This document shows, in pieces, positions 34,389-45,115 of a DNA stretch of 64,000 bases. The translations under genes and the position numbers were made by a program. Numbering within the stretch: position 1 is the first letter of the stretch; each line of letters starts with the position of its first letter. Origin of the DNA: an uncultured Bacteroidota bacterium (GTDB taxonomy: Bacteria; Bacteroidota; Bacteroidia; Chitinophagales; Chitinophagaceae); contig CAIJFI010000017.1 in NCBI GenBank assembly GCA_903819975.1, positions 1 through 64,000 of the forward strand. The letters are read 5' to 3'. The notes under the pieces are model-generated. The model saw only the letters and a program-made list of their open reading frames with translations, made no database searches and was not told the DNA's origin.

Positions 34389-37300
34389 TTATAGGTTTCT
34401 ACTATACTTTCCCCCCACTAAATACAGGGCATCCGTCATCTCGCCTAAACTGCAATATTTGACTGCTTCCATGAGTATTTCAAACAGATTGTCATTGTTA
34501 AGACTAGCCTGTTTTAGTAGCTCTAAATAGATCATTTTCTTGGTCGGATTACGTTTTTTAAACATTTGTAAGCATTGAACCTGTCTTGTCCTTTCTTTTT
34601 TTGTGGACCTGATAATGTTTTTATGATCCACCTTTAAAGAGGCATTTTCATTCAAGAAAGTATTTACCCCAACAATTGGAATTTCACCATGGTGCTTTTT
34701 GGTCTCATATACCCAACTTTCCTCCTGAATTTTAGACCTTTGATACATTCTTTCCATAGCACCCAACACACCACCTCTGGAATTGATTTTGTCAAATTCT
34801 TGCATGACTGCCTCCTCAACCAAATCGGTTAATTCAGTAATCAAGAAACTACCTTGTTGGAAATTTTCAACTTTAGCAGTCCCTAATTCTTTATTAATAA
34901 TTAATTGAATTGCCAAGGCTCTTCTAACACTTTCTTCGGTAGGGGTTGTAATAGCTTCGTCGTAAGCGTTCGTGTGTAAGCTATTGCACTGATCATATAT
35001 TGCATATAAGGCTTGAAGCGTTGTACGAATATCATTAAAATCAATTTCTTGTGCATGCAAACTGCGACCACTAGTTTGAATATGGTATTTTAATTTTTGA
35101 GAACGTAGATTAGCCTTGTATTTCAGCTTCATAACACGAGACCAAATTCTTCGGGCAACCCTACCAATGACAGCATATTCAGGATCCATTCCATTGCTAA
35201 AAAAGAAGCTTAAGTTGGGCATGAAATCATCAATCGCAATACCTCTATTTAAAAAATATTCAACATAGGTAAACCCGTTTGCTAATGTAAAAGCCAATTG
35301 TGTAATTGGATTTGCACCTGCCTCGGCAATATGATATCCTGATATAGAAATACTATAAAAATTAGTGATTTTATTTTTTGCAAAATATACTTGTACATCC
35401 CCCATCATACGCAATGCAAAGTCGGTAGAAAAGATACAAGTATTCTGCGCTTGATCTTCCTTTAAAATATCTGCTTGTAAAGTACCTCTAAGTTTAGTTA
35501 GCACATTAGATTTTATTTGTCCATACACTTCTTCATCTAATACTTGATCACCCGACACACCAAGCAATTGCAAGCCCAGTCCGTTATGCCACTTATTAAA
35601 AGGAATTTCAGGATGAATGGACTCATAATTAGGAACATGTTGATTACCTAAAATAGTTTTTACTTTTTTACGAACCTGTGGCCATAATTTATGTTGCGTA
35701 ATATATTGCTCACAAGCTTGATCAATTGCAGTGTTAAAAAACATGGCTAACAGCATAGGAGCAGGTCCATTAATTGTCATGCTTACGGAAGTAGTTGATG
35801 CATTTAAATCAATACCTGAATATAGTTTTTTAGCGTCATCCAAACTGGCAACACTTACCCCCGCGTTTCCAATTTTCCCAAACACATCTAACCTAGATGC
35901 GGGGTCATGTCCATACAAAGTAACACTATCAAAAGCAGTCGATAATCTAATAGCGGATTGCCCTTTACTTAAATAATGAAAACGCCAATTGGTTCTTTCA
36001 GGAGCACCTTCTCCAGCAAACATTCTAGTTGGATCTTCATTTTCTCTTTTCAACTCAAATACTCCTGCAGTAAAAGGATATTTACCCGGTACATTTTCTT
36101 TTAACTGCCATTCAACAATATCACCCCAGTCGGCATATTTAGGCAAGTACACTTTATTTAATTCAATGCCAGAAGGAGTTTCAAAAACAAATGGATGCTC
36201 TTTACGTTTACCCCTTACATCGTCTACAAAAACCTTTTGTTGATATTTTTTATAGAGTGCAGGCCATTCAGTTACTAGTTGCTTCACCTCAATGTCTAAG
36301 GAATTTTCCATTATTTTTAAAGCCTTAACAAGTGCAGTATTTTTTGATAAAGAAGTATCCTGCATTGTTTTATCTAAGCAATACCACTTTGACGCCAATT
36401 GCTTTTGATTTTCAATCCAAATATTATTTTGTTGAATAGTATCCATTATTTCGCTTAAGTAAGCGTTTCTTTTATTCGGGATAGTTGGTGCTGTAATAAA
36501 ATTTTCATCATAGGGAATTGGATTAACGATACAATTAAAATTAAGGCCAAGCAATGCATTTGTTTTTTGAATTAACTCATTGTACAAGGCTTGCATCCCG
36601 GGGTCACTATAATGAGAAGCGATGGTGCCATAGACTGGACTTGACTTTGCGCTTGCATCAAAAATATGATGTGAACGATTGTATTGCTTACGAACATCTC
36701 TTAACGCATCTAATCCACCGGATCTATCAAATTTATTAATGCCAATAATTTCTGCAAAGTCAATCATATTAATTTTTTCCAGTTGTGTAGGCGCACCAAA
36801 CTCTGGAGTCATTATATAAACAGGTAAATTTACATAGTCCACGATGGTTGCATCATTTTGCCCAACACCTGCTGTCTCAATTACAATACAATCAAAACCA
36901 GCTTCTCTACACAAATCTATCACACCATCCATGCAACTAGCAACGGATTGTACGTCGCTTCTGGTTGCCAATGAACGCATATAAACATTAGGGTGATGAA
37001 TTGCATTCATTCTAATTCTATCACCAAGAAGTGCACCGCCTGTTTTACGTTTAGATGGATCTACAGAAACAACTGCAATCGTTTTAGTTGGATTACATTG
37101 AACAAAATATTGTACAAGCCTATCAACTACAGTGGACTTTCCAGCACCACCAGTTCCAGTTAATCCAATTATTGGAATGGTAGATTGAGCTTTTTTTTCT
37201 GACTTCTTTTTCTTAGCAACTTTAAAATCTCCATTTTGCAAAAGTGTAATGTTGCGGCTTAATACGCGAGGATCTATTTTCTTAACTATAGATAATTTAG

Positions 37301-37739
37301 GTAACCGTTTTTGCGTAAACGCTTTTAAAGTATTTGAACAGATGCGAATTACATCTTTAATCATTCCTTTAATACCCATCTCTAAACCATCATCGGGTAA
37401 ATAAATTTTAGAGATGCCATTTTTTTCTAACCACTTAGCTTCAGTAGGCAAAATAGTACCTCCACCTCCTCCGACAATTTTTATATGCTGATATCCTGAT
37501 TGATTTAATAGTTTTCGTACAAAACTGAAAAATTCTAAATGACCTCCCTGATAAGAAGTAATCGCAATACCTTGAACATCTTCTTCAATGGCAGCTTCGA
37601 CAATTTCGTAAGCCGATCGATTATGACCAAGGTGAATTATTTCAACCCCATTTTCTTGGAGTACGCGACGCATGATATTAATGGATGCATCATGGCCATC
37701 AAATAAACTTGTACAAGTTAAAATCCTAATCTTATTCAT
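34389..37739 (-). CDS. icmF: fused isobutyryl-CoA mutase IcmF (methylmalonyl-CoA mutase family)
   Basis: A B12-dependent carbon-skeleton mutase that interconverts isobutyryl- and n-butyryl-CoA (or related acyl-CoAs), fused to its G-protein chaperone (1116 residues). In order: a cobalamin-binding domain with DGHDAS (D14, H16 as lower axial ligand) and HLGHNRS; a MeaI-type GTPase with GTGGAGKST near residue 195, ETAGVGQ and NKFD; then the mutase barrel (FTAGVFELKRENEDPTRMFAGEGAPERTN, FSISGYHIAEAGANPITQLAFTLANG). It lies 41 bases after pyrG. A 6-base-pair hairpin sits just before its ATG (37747-37762). All parts are intact. Confidence 0.95.
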   Translation of the reverse strand: MNKIRILTCTSLFDGHDASINIMRRVLQENGVEIIHLGHNRSAYEIVEAAIEEDVQGIAITSYQGGHLEFFSFVRKLLNQSGYQHIKIVGGGGGTILPTEAKWLEKNGISKIYLPDDGLEMGIKGMIKDVIRICSNTLKAFTQKRLPKLSIVKKIDPRVLSRNITLLQNGDFKVAKKKKSEKKAQSTIPIIGLTGTGGAGKSTVVDRLVQYFVQCNPTKTIAVVSVDPSKRKTGGALLGDRIRMNAIHHPNVYMRSLATRSDVQSVASCMDGVIDLCREAGFDCIVIETAGVGQNDATIVDYVNLPVYIMTPEFGAPTQLEKINMIDFAEIIGINKFDRSGGLDALRDVRKQYNRSHHIFDASAKSSPVYGTIASHYSDPGMQALYNELIQKTNALLGLNFNCIVNPIPYDENFITAPTIPNKRNAYLSEIMDTIQQNNIWIENQKQLASKWYCLDKTMQDTSLSKNTALVKALKIMENSLDIEVKQLVTEWPALYKKYQQKVFVDDVRGKRKEHPFVFETPSGIELNKVYLPKYADWGDIVEWQLKENVPGKYPFTAGVFELKRENEDPTRMFAGEGAPERTNWRFHYLSKGQSAIRLSTAFDSVTLYGHDPASRLDVFGKIGNAGVSVASLDDAKKLYSGIDLNASTTSVSMTINGPAPMLLAMFFNTAIDQACEQYITQHKLWPQVRKKVKTILGNQHVPNYESIHPEIPFNKWHNGLGLQLLGVSGDQVLDEEVYGQIKSNVLTKLRGTLQADILKEDQAQNTCIFSTDFALRMMGDVQVYFAKNKITNFYSISISGYHIAEAGANPITQLAFTLANGFTYVEYFLNRGIAIDDFMPNLSFFFSNGMDPEYAVIGRVARRIWSRVMKLKYKANLRSQKLKYHIQTSGRSLHAQEIDFNDIRTTLQALYAIYDQCNSLHTNAYDEAITTPTEESVRRALAIQLIINKELGTAKVENFQQGSFLITELTDLVEEAVMQEFDKINSRGGVLGAMERMYQRSKIQEESWVYETKKHHGEIPIVGVNTFLNENASLKVDHKNIIRSTKKERTRQVQCLQMFKKRNPTKKMIYLELLKQASLNNDNLFEILMEAVKYCSLGEMTDALYLVGGKYSRNL

Positions 37740-37741
37740 GG

Positions 37742-37764
37742 TATAAAGCTAACAAATGTTAGCA
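37742..37764 (-). promoter_or_regulatory. hairpin before icmF
   Basis: GCTAAC, loop ATTT, GTTAGC followed by TTTATACC lies immediately before the icmF ATG on the minus strand. It could act as a weak terminator between pyrG and icmF or as a translation-modulating hairpin. The short T-run makes either uncertain. Confidence 0.4.
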
Positions 37765-37780
37765 ATATACCATCAGTAAA

Positions 37781-39409
<1,629 letters not shown>

Positions 39410-39518
39410 CTAATATCAAAAAAGCATGCCCTATCATAGTTTCCTACGAGGAAATGCCCTTTCAACGGGGTTTGTTAATCGACCTATCTATAATTGGGAA
39501 AAAATCTTAGAGGTCATA

Positions 39519-39526
39519 CAAAAATA
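39519..39526 (-). promoter_or_regulatory. possible -7 box of pyrG
   Basis: TATTTTTG on the minus strand matches TAnnTTTG, giving a leader of about 120 bases. The region 39395-39630 between the divergent pyrG and the dienelactone hydrolase gene shows nothing else that is convincing besides the small hairpin at 39441-39455. Confidence 0.35.
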
Positions 39527-39630
39527 CGCCAAAAAAGCCCGCAAAAAAAATCAAGCTGAAGCGCTAAACAATAAATGTTTATAAGTGTTATTGAAAAGTG
39601 AACATCTTAAAATAAAATCAATAAAATTCT

Positions 39631-40506
39631 ATGAAAAAACTACTTTTTGGCCTTTTGGCAGTCTTATTTACAGCAGGTTTATTAAGCTGGCATTGGGAAA
39701 AAACACAATATAGCCCTGTAGACAAAGCGGGCGTTATAGATTGTTTAAATATGGAAACCCAACAAGCTTACAAATTAGAGGCATCTACTCCGGCATTTGC
39801 TGCCATGCACCCAGCACCTATTGTGGCTAATCCCGAGAATTTATTAGGCAAAATGACCAATTTTGAAGCAGCAGATGGCAAACAAGCGAGCGCCTATTTT
39901 ATTCCAGCTAAAAAGAAGTCCAATAAATGGTTAATAGTAATTCAAGAATGGTGGGGTTTAAATGACAATATTAAATTAGAGTCAGATAAATATTATAGTG
40001 CTTTGGGAGATGTAAACGTAATGGCGGTGGACATGTATGATGGTAAAATTGCAGCTACACCAGATAGTGCTATGAAATTAATGCGCGGTGCAGATATGGG
40101 AAGAATGACTGCAATTATTCAAGGTGCAATTAAGAAAGCAGGTCCAGATGCTTCAATCTACAGTGTGGGCTGGTGTTTTGGTGGTATGTGGAGTTTGCAA
40201 ACTGCAATACTTGCAGGACCACAAGCTAAAGGAACGGTAATGTATTATGGTCGTCCTGAAACAAATATGGATAAATTAAAAAGTATTAAATGTGATATCA
40301 TTGGATTCTTCGGAAACCAAGACCAAGCTCCTTCTCCTGCAATGGTGAATCAGTTTGAAAAAGATATGAAAGAAGCTGGCAAGAATTTGTCTGTAAATAG
40401 ATATGAAGCGAATCATGGTTTTGCAAATCCAAGCAACCCAAGCTTTAATCCTACAGCAACTGCTGATGCGTATGCAAAAGCAATAGCTTTTTTAAAGGCA
40501 CACTAA
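39631..40506 (+). CDS. exported dienelactone hydrolase family protein
   Basis: An alpha/beta hydrolase of 291 residues with an N-terminal signal peptide or anchor (MKKLLFGLLAVLFTAGLLSW), so periplasmic or membrane-tethered. The dienelactone-hydrolase catalytic triad is visible. The Cys nucleophile is in VGWCFGGMWSL (about 183), the Asp is in FFGNQDQAPSP (about 232) and the His is in ANHGFANPS (about 262). VIQEWWGLNDNIK is the typical oxyanion and substrate segment. A preceding region (about 25-75) is not part of the catalytic fold. The substrate is unknown. Confidence 0.88.
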   Translation: MKKLLFGLLAVLFTAGLLSWHWEKTQYSPVDKAGVIDCLNMETQQAYKLEASTPAFAAMHPAPIVANPENLLGKMTNFEAADGKQASAYFIPAKKKSNKWLIVIQEWWGLNDNIKLESDKYYSALGDVNVMAVDMYDGKIAATPDSAMKLMRGADMGRMTAIIQGAIKKAGPDASIYSVGWCFGGMWSLQTAILAGPQAKGTVMYYGRPETNMDKLKSIKCDIIGFFGNQDQAPSPAMVNQFEKDMKEAGKNLSVNRYEANHGFANPSNPSFNPTATADAYAKAIAFLKAH

Positions 40507-40522
40507 TTATAAGCTAATTAAT

Positions 40523-40606
40523 AAAGCCCTGTAAAATAGAATTCCATTTGCCTCCGTGGCACGAAGCCAAAGTCGGCTTCATGGAACTATTCTACAGGGC
40601 TTTTTT
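40523..40606. terminator. long bipartite hairpin between convergent genes
   Basis: AAAGCCCTGTA (40523-40533) pairs with 40593-40603, and ATAG and TTCCAT (to 40547) pair with ATGGAA and CTAT (40581-40590). At the apex GAAGCC/GGCTTC (40563-40580) forms a further stem. The result is an approximately 81-base, nearly continuous hairpin ending in TTTTTT. It serves the exported hydrolase and, in the other direction, proC. It is much longer than the other terminators in the window. Confidence 0.75.
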
Positions 40607-40632
40607 ATGCCTTTATTAATTGTGAATTAATA

Positions 40633-41436
40633 CTACATATCGTCTTTAATCTTTCGATAGCTAGCTGTTAAACCACGAATCAAAGAAGAGCTAAATCCTT
40701 GGTGCTCCATTTCATTTAAACCAGCAATGGTACATCCCATTGGCGTTGTTACTTTATCAATTTCTTGTTCTGGATGTGTATTCTTTGTAAGCAATAAATC
40801 GGCAGCCCCTTTTACAGTTTGAGCAGCAATTAAAGAAGCTTGTGCAGCACTAAATCCTATCTCGATTCCACCCTGTATATTAGCACGAATATATCTTAAT
40901 GCATAAGCTGTTCCGCAAGCACCTAAAACAGTTGCTGCGTCCATTAATTTCTCATCAATTACAATACTCTTTCCTAATTGATTGAATAAAGAACTTACAT
41001 ATTCCACTTTGTCTTTTGCCTTTGCATTGGCACAAATACAAGTCATACTTTGTTGAATAGAAATAGCCGTGTTGGGCATGGCTCTAAATAAAGCAAAATT
41101 AGTGTCCAACATTTCTTCCATATCCTTAATCCAAACACCAGTTGCAACACTAATTACAGTGTGTTGACCAGCAGTTAAATAAGGTTTAATATCAGCTACT
41201 ATGTCTTTTATTTGAAAAGGCTTTACAGCTAGTATTACATAGTTGGCATCCTTTACAGCAGCTTGATTATCTGAAGTTGTAGTTGCACCTTTATCAGCCA
41301 AGTGCTGAATGGTAGCTAAATTTCTTTTTGTAATAGTAATTTGATTTGCGTTCACAAATCCACTTGCAATTAAACCTTCAGCAATTGAAGATCCAAGGTT
41401 CCCGCCACCAATGATGGCAATTTTATGATTAGACAT
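40633..41436 (-). CDS. proC: pyrroline-5-carboxylate reductase
   Basis: Last step of proline synthesis, NAD(P)H-dependent (267 residues). The Rossmann loop is IIGGGNLGSSIAEGLIASG. VILAVKPFQI and FRAMPNTAI follow, and the C-terminal signature is ATVLGACGTAYALRYIRA and VTTPMGCTIAGLNEMEHQGF. Length is normal. It is transcribed alone. The 121 bases to hldD hold no clear promoter or terminator. Confidence 0.95.
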   Translation of the reverse strand: MSNHKIAIIGGGNLGSSIAEGLIASGFVNANQITITKRNLATIQHLADKGATTTSDNQAAVKDANYVILAVKPFQIKDIVADIKPYLTAGQHTVISVATGVWIKDMEEMLDTNFALFRAMPNTAISIQQSMTCICANAKAKDKVEYVSSLFNQLGKSIVIDEKLMDAATVLGACGTAYALRYIRANIQGGIEIGFSAAQASLIAAQTVKGAADLLLTKNTHPEQEIDKVTTPMGCTIAGLNEMEHQGFSSSLIRGLTASYRKIKDDM

Positions 41437-41557
41437 ATTAAATAAATTTGAAAATAAAATATTATGATAAATGTTTTTGAGATTTTAAAACACCATCCCT
41501 TTTAAGACGTAGTTTAAAATAAAAAGTGCTTCAACTATAATAATTGGAATCGAAAAT

Positions 41558-42559
41558 TTAGTAACCCTTTGAGGGAACTAAGTAATTTTTAACATAATCT
41601 GCAACGCCTTCTTCCAAACTTGAAAAAGGTTTATCATATCCAGCAGCACGCAGCTTGTTCATATTCGCTTCGGTAAAATATTGATACTTATCTCTAATAT
41701 CCAAAGGCATATCTATAAATTCAATATTAGGTTCCAAAGCTTGCGCAGTAAATGTATTAGCAGCAAGGTCGTAGAAGGATCTTGCTTTGCCTGTTCCTAA
41801 ATTATATAATCCATTCAATGATTTATCCCAATCCGATGAAAGCATTTTTGAAACCATCCAATAAATCACATTCACAACATCTTTCACATATACAAAGTCA
41901 CGTAATTGCTCGCCATCTTTAAAACCTTCCTTATGACTTTTAAATAATTTTACGAGTCCAGTTTCTTTTATTTGATTATAAGAATGAAATATCACACTAG
42001 CCATACGACCCTTATGATATTCATTAGGACCATAAACATTAAAAAATTTCAAACCTGTCCATGATGGAGGAGTACCCTTTTGCGCAATGGCCCATTTATC
42101 AAATTCATTCTTACTAACTCCATAAGGATTTAAAGGAACGAGTTTATCTAAGATAGCATGCGAATCATCATACCCATGCTCGCCACCACCATAGGTTGCG
42201 GCAGAAGATGCATATATAAATGGAATTTGCATTTTAGTAGCATAATTCCATAATGATTTTGAATACTCAACATTTAACTCCTCGTGTATGGCATAATTAA
42301 ATTCAGTCGTATCAGTTCTTGCACCCAAATGCACAATGGCATCAATGGTAAAATCTAAATCAGAAAGCTGTTCGATAAAAGATTGTCTTTCGATTACTTT
42401 TACAAATTGCTTTTTCTCCCAGTTATTTCGTTTTGCCTCTACGCCAAAATCATCGACCAATAGTAACTGATTCCAACCCTGTTCATTAAAAAATTGAACA
42501 CAGGCCGAACCAATAAAACCAGCGGTGCCGGTAACTACTATGGTTGGTTGTTTTGACAT
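41558..42559 (-). CDS. hldD: ADP-L-glycero-D-manno-heptose 6-epimerase
   Basis: An NAD(P)-dependent short-chain epimerase acting in heptose supply for lipopolysaccharide (333 residues). The nucleotide motif is TGTAGFIGSACVQF near residue 12, the catalytic YxxxK is YGVSKNEFDKW, and FFNVYGPNEYHKGRMASVIFH and QLRDFVYVKDVV are typical of RfaD/HldD. It lies three bases after the purL stop, so the two are cotranscribed despite unrelated roles. Confidence 0.92.
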   Translation of the reverse strand: MSKQPTIVVTGTAGFIGSACVQFFNEQGWNQLLLVDDFGVEAKRNNWEKKQFVKVIERQSFIEQLSDLDFTIDAIVHLGARTDTTEFNYAIHEELNVEYSKSLWNYATKMQIPFIYASSAATYGGGEHGYDDSHAILDKLVPLNPYGVSKNEFDKWAIAQKGTPPSWTGLKFFNVYGPNEYHKGRMASVIFHSYNQIKETGLVKLFKSHKEGFKDGEQLRDFVYVKDVVNVIYWMVSKMLSSDWDKSLNGLYNLGTGKARSFYDLAANTFTAQALEPNIEFIDMPLDIRDKYQYFTEANMNKLRAAGYDKPFSSLEEGVADYVKNYLVPSKGY

Positions 42560-42562
42560 ATA

Positions 42563-44773
42563 TTATTTACCTAATTCTTTTTCAATTGCAGTATCGTAAT
42601 CGTTTTTCCAAGAAGTAATCGCGCCCCAGTTTTCACCTTCCACAACAACATCACTTGCAGTTACTTGTCCAATCACAGTTGTTTTAATGCCATGCTTAGC
42701 AGCTGCAGCTTCAATAGCAGCAACATTTACAGCATCGGTAGAAACCACTACTCTACTTTGTGCTTCACCAACCCAATAAGCATCTTTACGTAAAGCAGAT
42801 CCATTTGAAGAAACTTCAAACCCTTTGTTGTTAAAGAAAGCAGACTCTAATAAAGTAACAATCAATCCACCTTCACTAATATCATGCACACTTTTCACAT
42901 GCGCATTCTTAATTAATTCCGCAACTAATTGTTGTAAATTAAATTCTTCCTCCAAATCAAAATAGGGTGCTTGAGAATGCGTAACTCCTTTTAATTTATT
43001 CAAATATTCAGAAGAACCAATATCGTTTCTTTGCTCACCTAGTAAAACAATCACATCACCTTCTTTCTTAAAATCTAATGTCATTCTATTTTTCATATCC
43101 TCAACAATACCTACCATTCCAATAGTTGGTGTTGGGAATACTGGACCATCCGGATTTTGATTATAGAAACTTACATTGCCACCAGTTACTGGAGTATTAA
43201 ATTTACGACAAGCAGCACCCATACCTTCTACTGCTTTTACAAATTGATAGTACACTTCTGGATCATATGGATTACCAAAATTCAAACAGTTTGTTACACC
43301 AATTGGCTCACCGCCACTACACACAATATTTCTTGCAGCTTCAGCTACAGCAATCATCGCACCTTTTTCGGGATCTGCGAAAACATATTTACTGTTACAA
43401 TCAACCGTCATTGCTAATGCCTTACCTGTGCCTTTTGCTAACACAATAGCAGCATCACTTGGTGCATTAGTTGTTGTATTTGCGGCACCCACCATACTAT
43501 CGTATTGGTTATATACCCAACGCTTAGATGCAATGTTTGGAAGGTTCACTAAATCTTTAACCGTTGCTTTTAAGTTAGTTGTATCTGCAATTGAATTCAT
43601 ATCAAATGCATTTACTTTAGCTAAGTAAGCAGGTTGTTTATATTCACGAGTGTATTGAGGAGCACCTCCACCTAATACTAATTCATAAGCAGGTAAGGAA
43701 GCTTCTAATTCACCATGCATATAAAAGTTTAATAAACCATCATCGGTAACTTCACCAATATTGCTACATGATAAATCCCATTTTTCAAACACTGCTAACA
43801 CCTCAGCTTCTTTTCCTTTTTGCACACATATCAACATACGTTCTTGGCTCTCACTTAAAAGTAATTCCCAAGCTTTCATATTTTGTTGACGCGTTGGTAC
43901 TTTATCTAAATCAATACGCATTCCCACTCCACCTTTTGCACTCATTTCTGCAGTAGAACAAATAATTCCAGCTGCACCCATATCTTGCATACCAACAATA
44001 CCACCTGTTTCAATTACTTCTAAACAAGCTTCTAATAATTTCTTTTCTTGAAATGGATCACCCACTTGCACTGCTGGTAATTCTTCAACACTATCTGCAG
44101 TAATTTCGGCAGATGCAAAACTTGCACCACCAATACCATCTTTACCTGTAGCACTACCAACAAAGAAAATAGGATTACCTGTTCCTTCGGCAGTTGCACT
44201 CACAGTTTTTCCAGCTTTAACAATACCAACACTCATTGCATTCACTAATGGATTGGTATGATAACAATCTTCAAAATATAATTCACCACCAACTGTTGGA
44301 ACACCAAAACAGTTTCCGTAATGACCAATACCATGAACAACTCCAGCCAATAATCTTTTTGTTTTATTATCATCCAATTTACCAAAACGTAAACTATTTA
44401 AAGATGCAATTGGACGTGCACCCATTGTGAAAATATCTCTTTGAATTCCACCCACACCTGTTGCAGCACCTTGGAATGGTTCCAATGCACTTGGGTGATT
44501 ATGACTTTCAATTTTAAATACAACACCATAATCATTTCCAATATCCATTAATCCTGCATTCTCTTCACCAGCTGCAACCAACATTCTACCACCATCACGA
44601 GGCAAAGTCTTTAACCATTTAATTGAGTTTTTATAACTACAATGCTCACTCCACATTCCACTAAAAGCACATAGCTCTGTAAAATTTGGCGTACGACCTA
44701 ACTTGACTTTTATACTTTCAAATTCTTCCTCCGTTAATCTTAATTGTTGCGCTGTTTTTACCGTGATTTCCAT
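42563..44773 (-). CDS. purL: phosphoribosylformylglycinamidine synthase subunit PurL (small type)
   Basis: The ATP-dependent FGAM synthetase of purine synthesis (736 residues). This is the small PurL, which works with separate PurQ and PurS; neither is in the window. It has two AIRS-type halves: SGMWSEHCSYKNS, KIESHNHPSALEPFQGAATGVGGI, GGASFASAEI, MQDMGAAGIICSTAEM, CLNFGNP, VTGGNVSFYNQ and VHDISEGGLIVTLLE. It is full length. A near-consensus TAACTTCG lies 30 bases upstream (44804-44811), and the gene is cotranscribed with hldD. Confidence 0.95.
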   Translation of the reverse strand: MEITVKTAQQLRLTEEEFESIKVKLGRTPNFTELCAFSGMWSEHCSYKNSIKWLKTLPRDGGRMLVAAGEENAGLMDIGNDYGVVFKIESHNHPSALEPFQGAATGVGGIQRDIFTMGARPIASLNSLRFGKLDDNKTKRLLAGVVHGIGHYGNCFGVPTVGGELYFEDCYHTNPLVNAMSVGIVKAGKTVSATAEGTGNPIFFVGSATGKDGIGGASFASAEITADSVEELPAVQVGDPFQEKKLLEACLEVIETGGIVGMQDMGAAGIICSTAEMSAKGGVGMRIDLDKVPTRQQNMKAWELLLSESQERMLICVQKGKEAEVLAVFEKWDLSCSNIGEVTDDGLLNFYMHGELEASLPAYELVLGGGAPQYTREYKQPAYLAKVNAFDMNSIADTTNLKATVKDLVNLPNIASKRWVYNQYDSMVGAANTTTNAPSDAAIVLAKGTGKALAMTVDCNSKYVFADPEKGAMIAVAEAARNIVCSGGEPIGVTNCLNFGNPYDPEVYYQFVKAVEGMGAACRKFNTPVTGGNVSFYNQNPDGPVFPTPTIGMVGIVEDMKNRMTLDFKKEGDVIVLLGEQRNDIGSSEYLNKLKGVTHSQAPYFDLEEEFNLQQLVAELIKNAHVKSVHDISEGGLIVTLLESAFFNNKGFEVSSNGSALRKDAYWVGEAQSRVVVSTDAVNVAAIEAAAAKHGIKTTVIGQVTASDVVVEGENWGAITSWKNDYDTAIEKELGK

Positions 44774-45115
44774 TTGTGTTTACTTATGCGTTTATAGATG
44801 TCGCGAAGTTACAAAATGGGTGGTTAAGCTTTGGGGAGAATTACCAACATGTCGCCAGATAAAATGTGTATCATTTTTTATAATTACTAAGCAACGTTTG
44901 TATTTATAAATTACCTATTATTTGAAAATCAATGAATTGCACATTTTAATCTTATTATGTTTTTTAATAATGTATATATTTTATTCACAAACAGGTATTA
45001 ATTATCAATATTATCTTGGAAAATTACATTTCTTACTTATTTTCGTGCTCAGATACGATAAATAGAACATTATTATTTGTATAATTTATTTTTTTAATAT
45101 TTAAACATCCGCACC
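44774..45115. promoter_or_regulatory. AT-rich divergent intergenic region purL / glutamine synthetase II
   Basis: This is the only stretch above 300 bases without a gene. It must hold the promoters of purL (candidate TAACTTCG at 44804-44811, minus strand) and of the type II glutamine synthetase. On the plus strand I see no TAnnTTTG box near the glutamine synthetase and no TGGCAC-N5-TTGC sigma-54 site. A nitrogen-responsive element is expected but not recognised. Confidence 0.4.

Noticed and set aside
40523-40606. Integron attC site
   Set aside because: The core-site motifs RYYYAAC and GTTRRRY are absent from the ends and no integrase or cassette array is present.
44774-45115. Sigma-54/NtrC promoter for glutamine synthetase II
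   Set aside because: No TGGCAC-N5-TTGC element was found on the plus strand; the region is AT-rich without a clear binding site.
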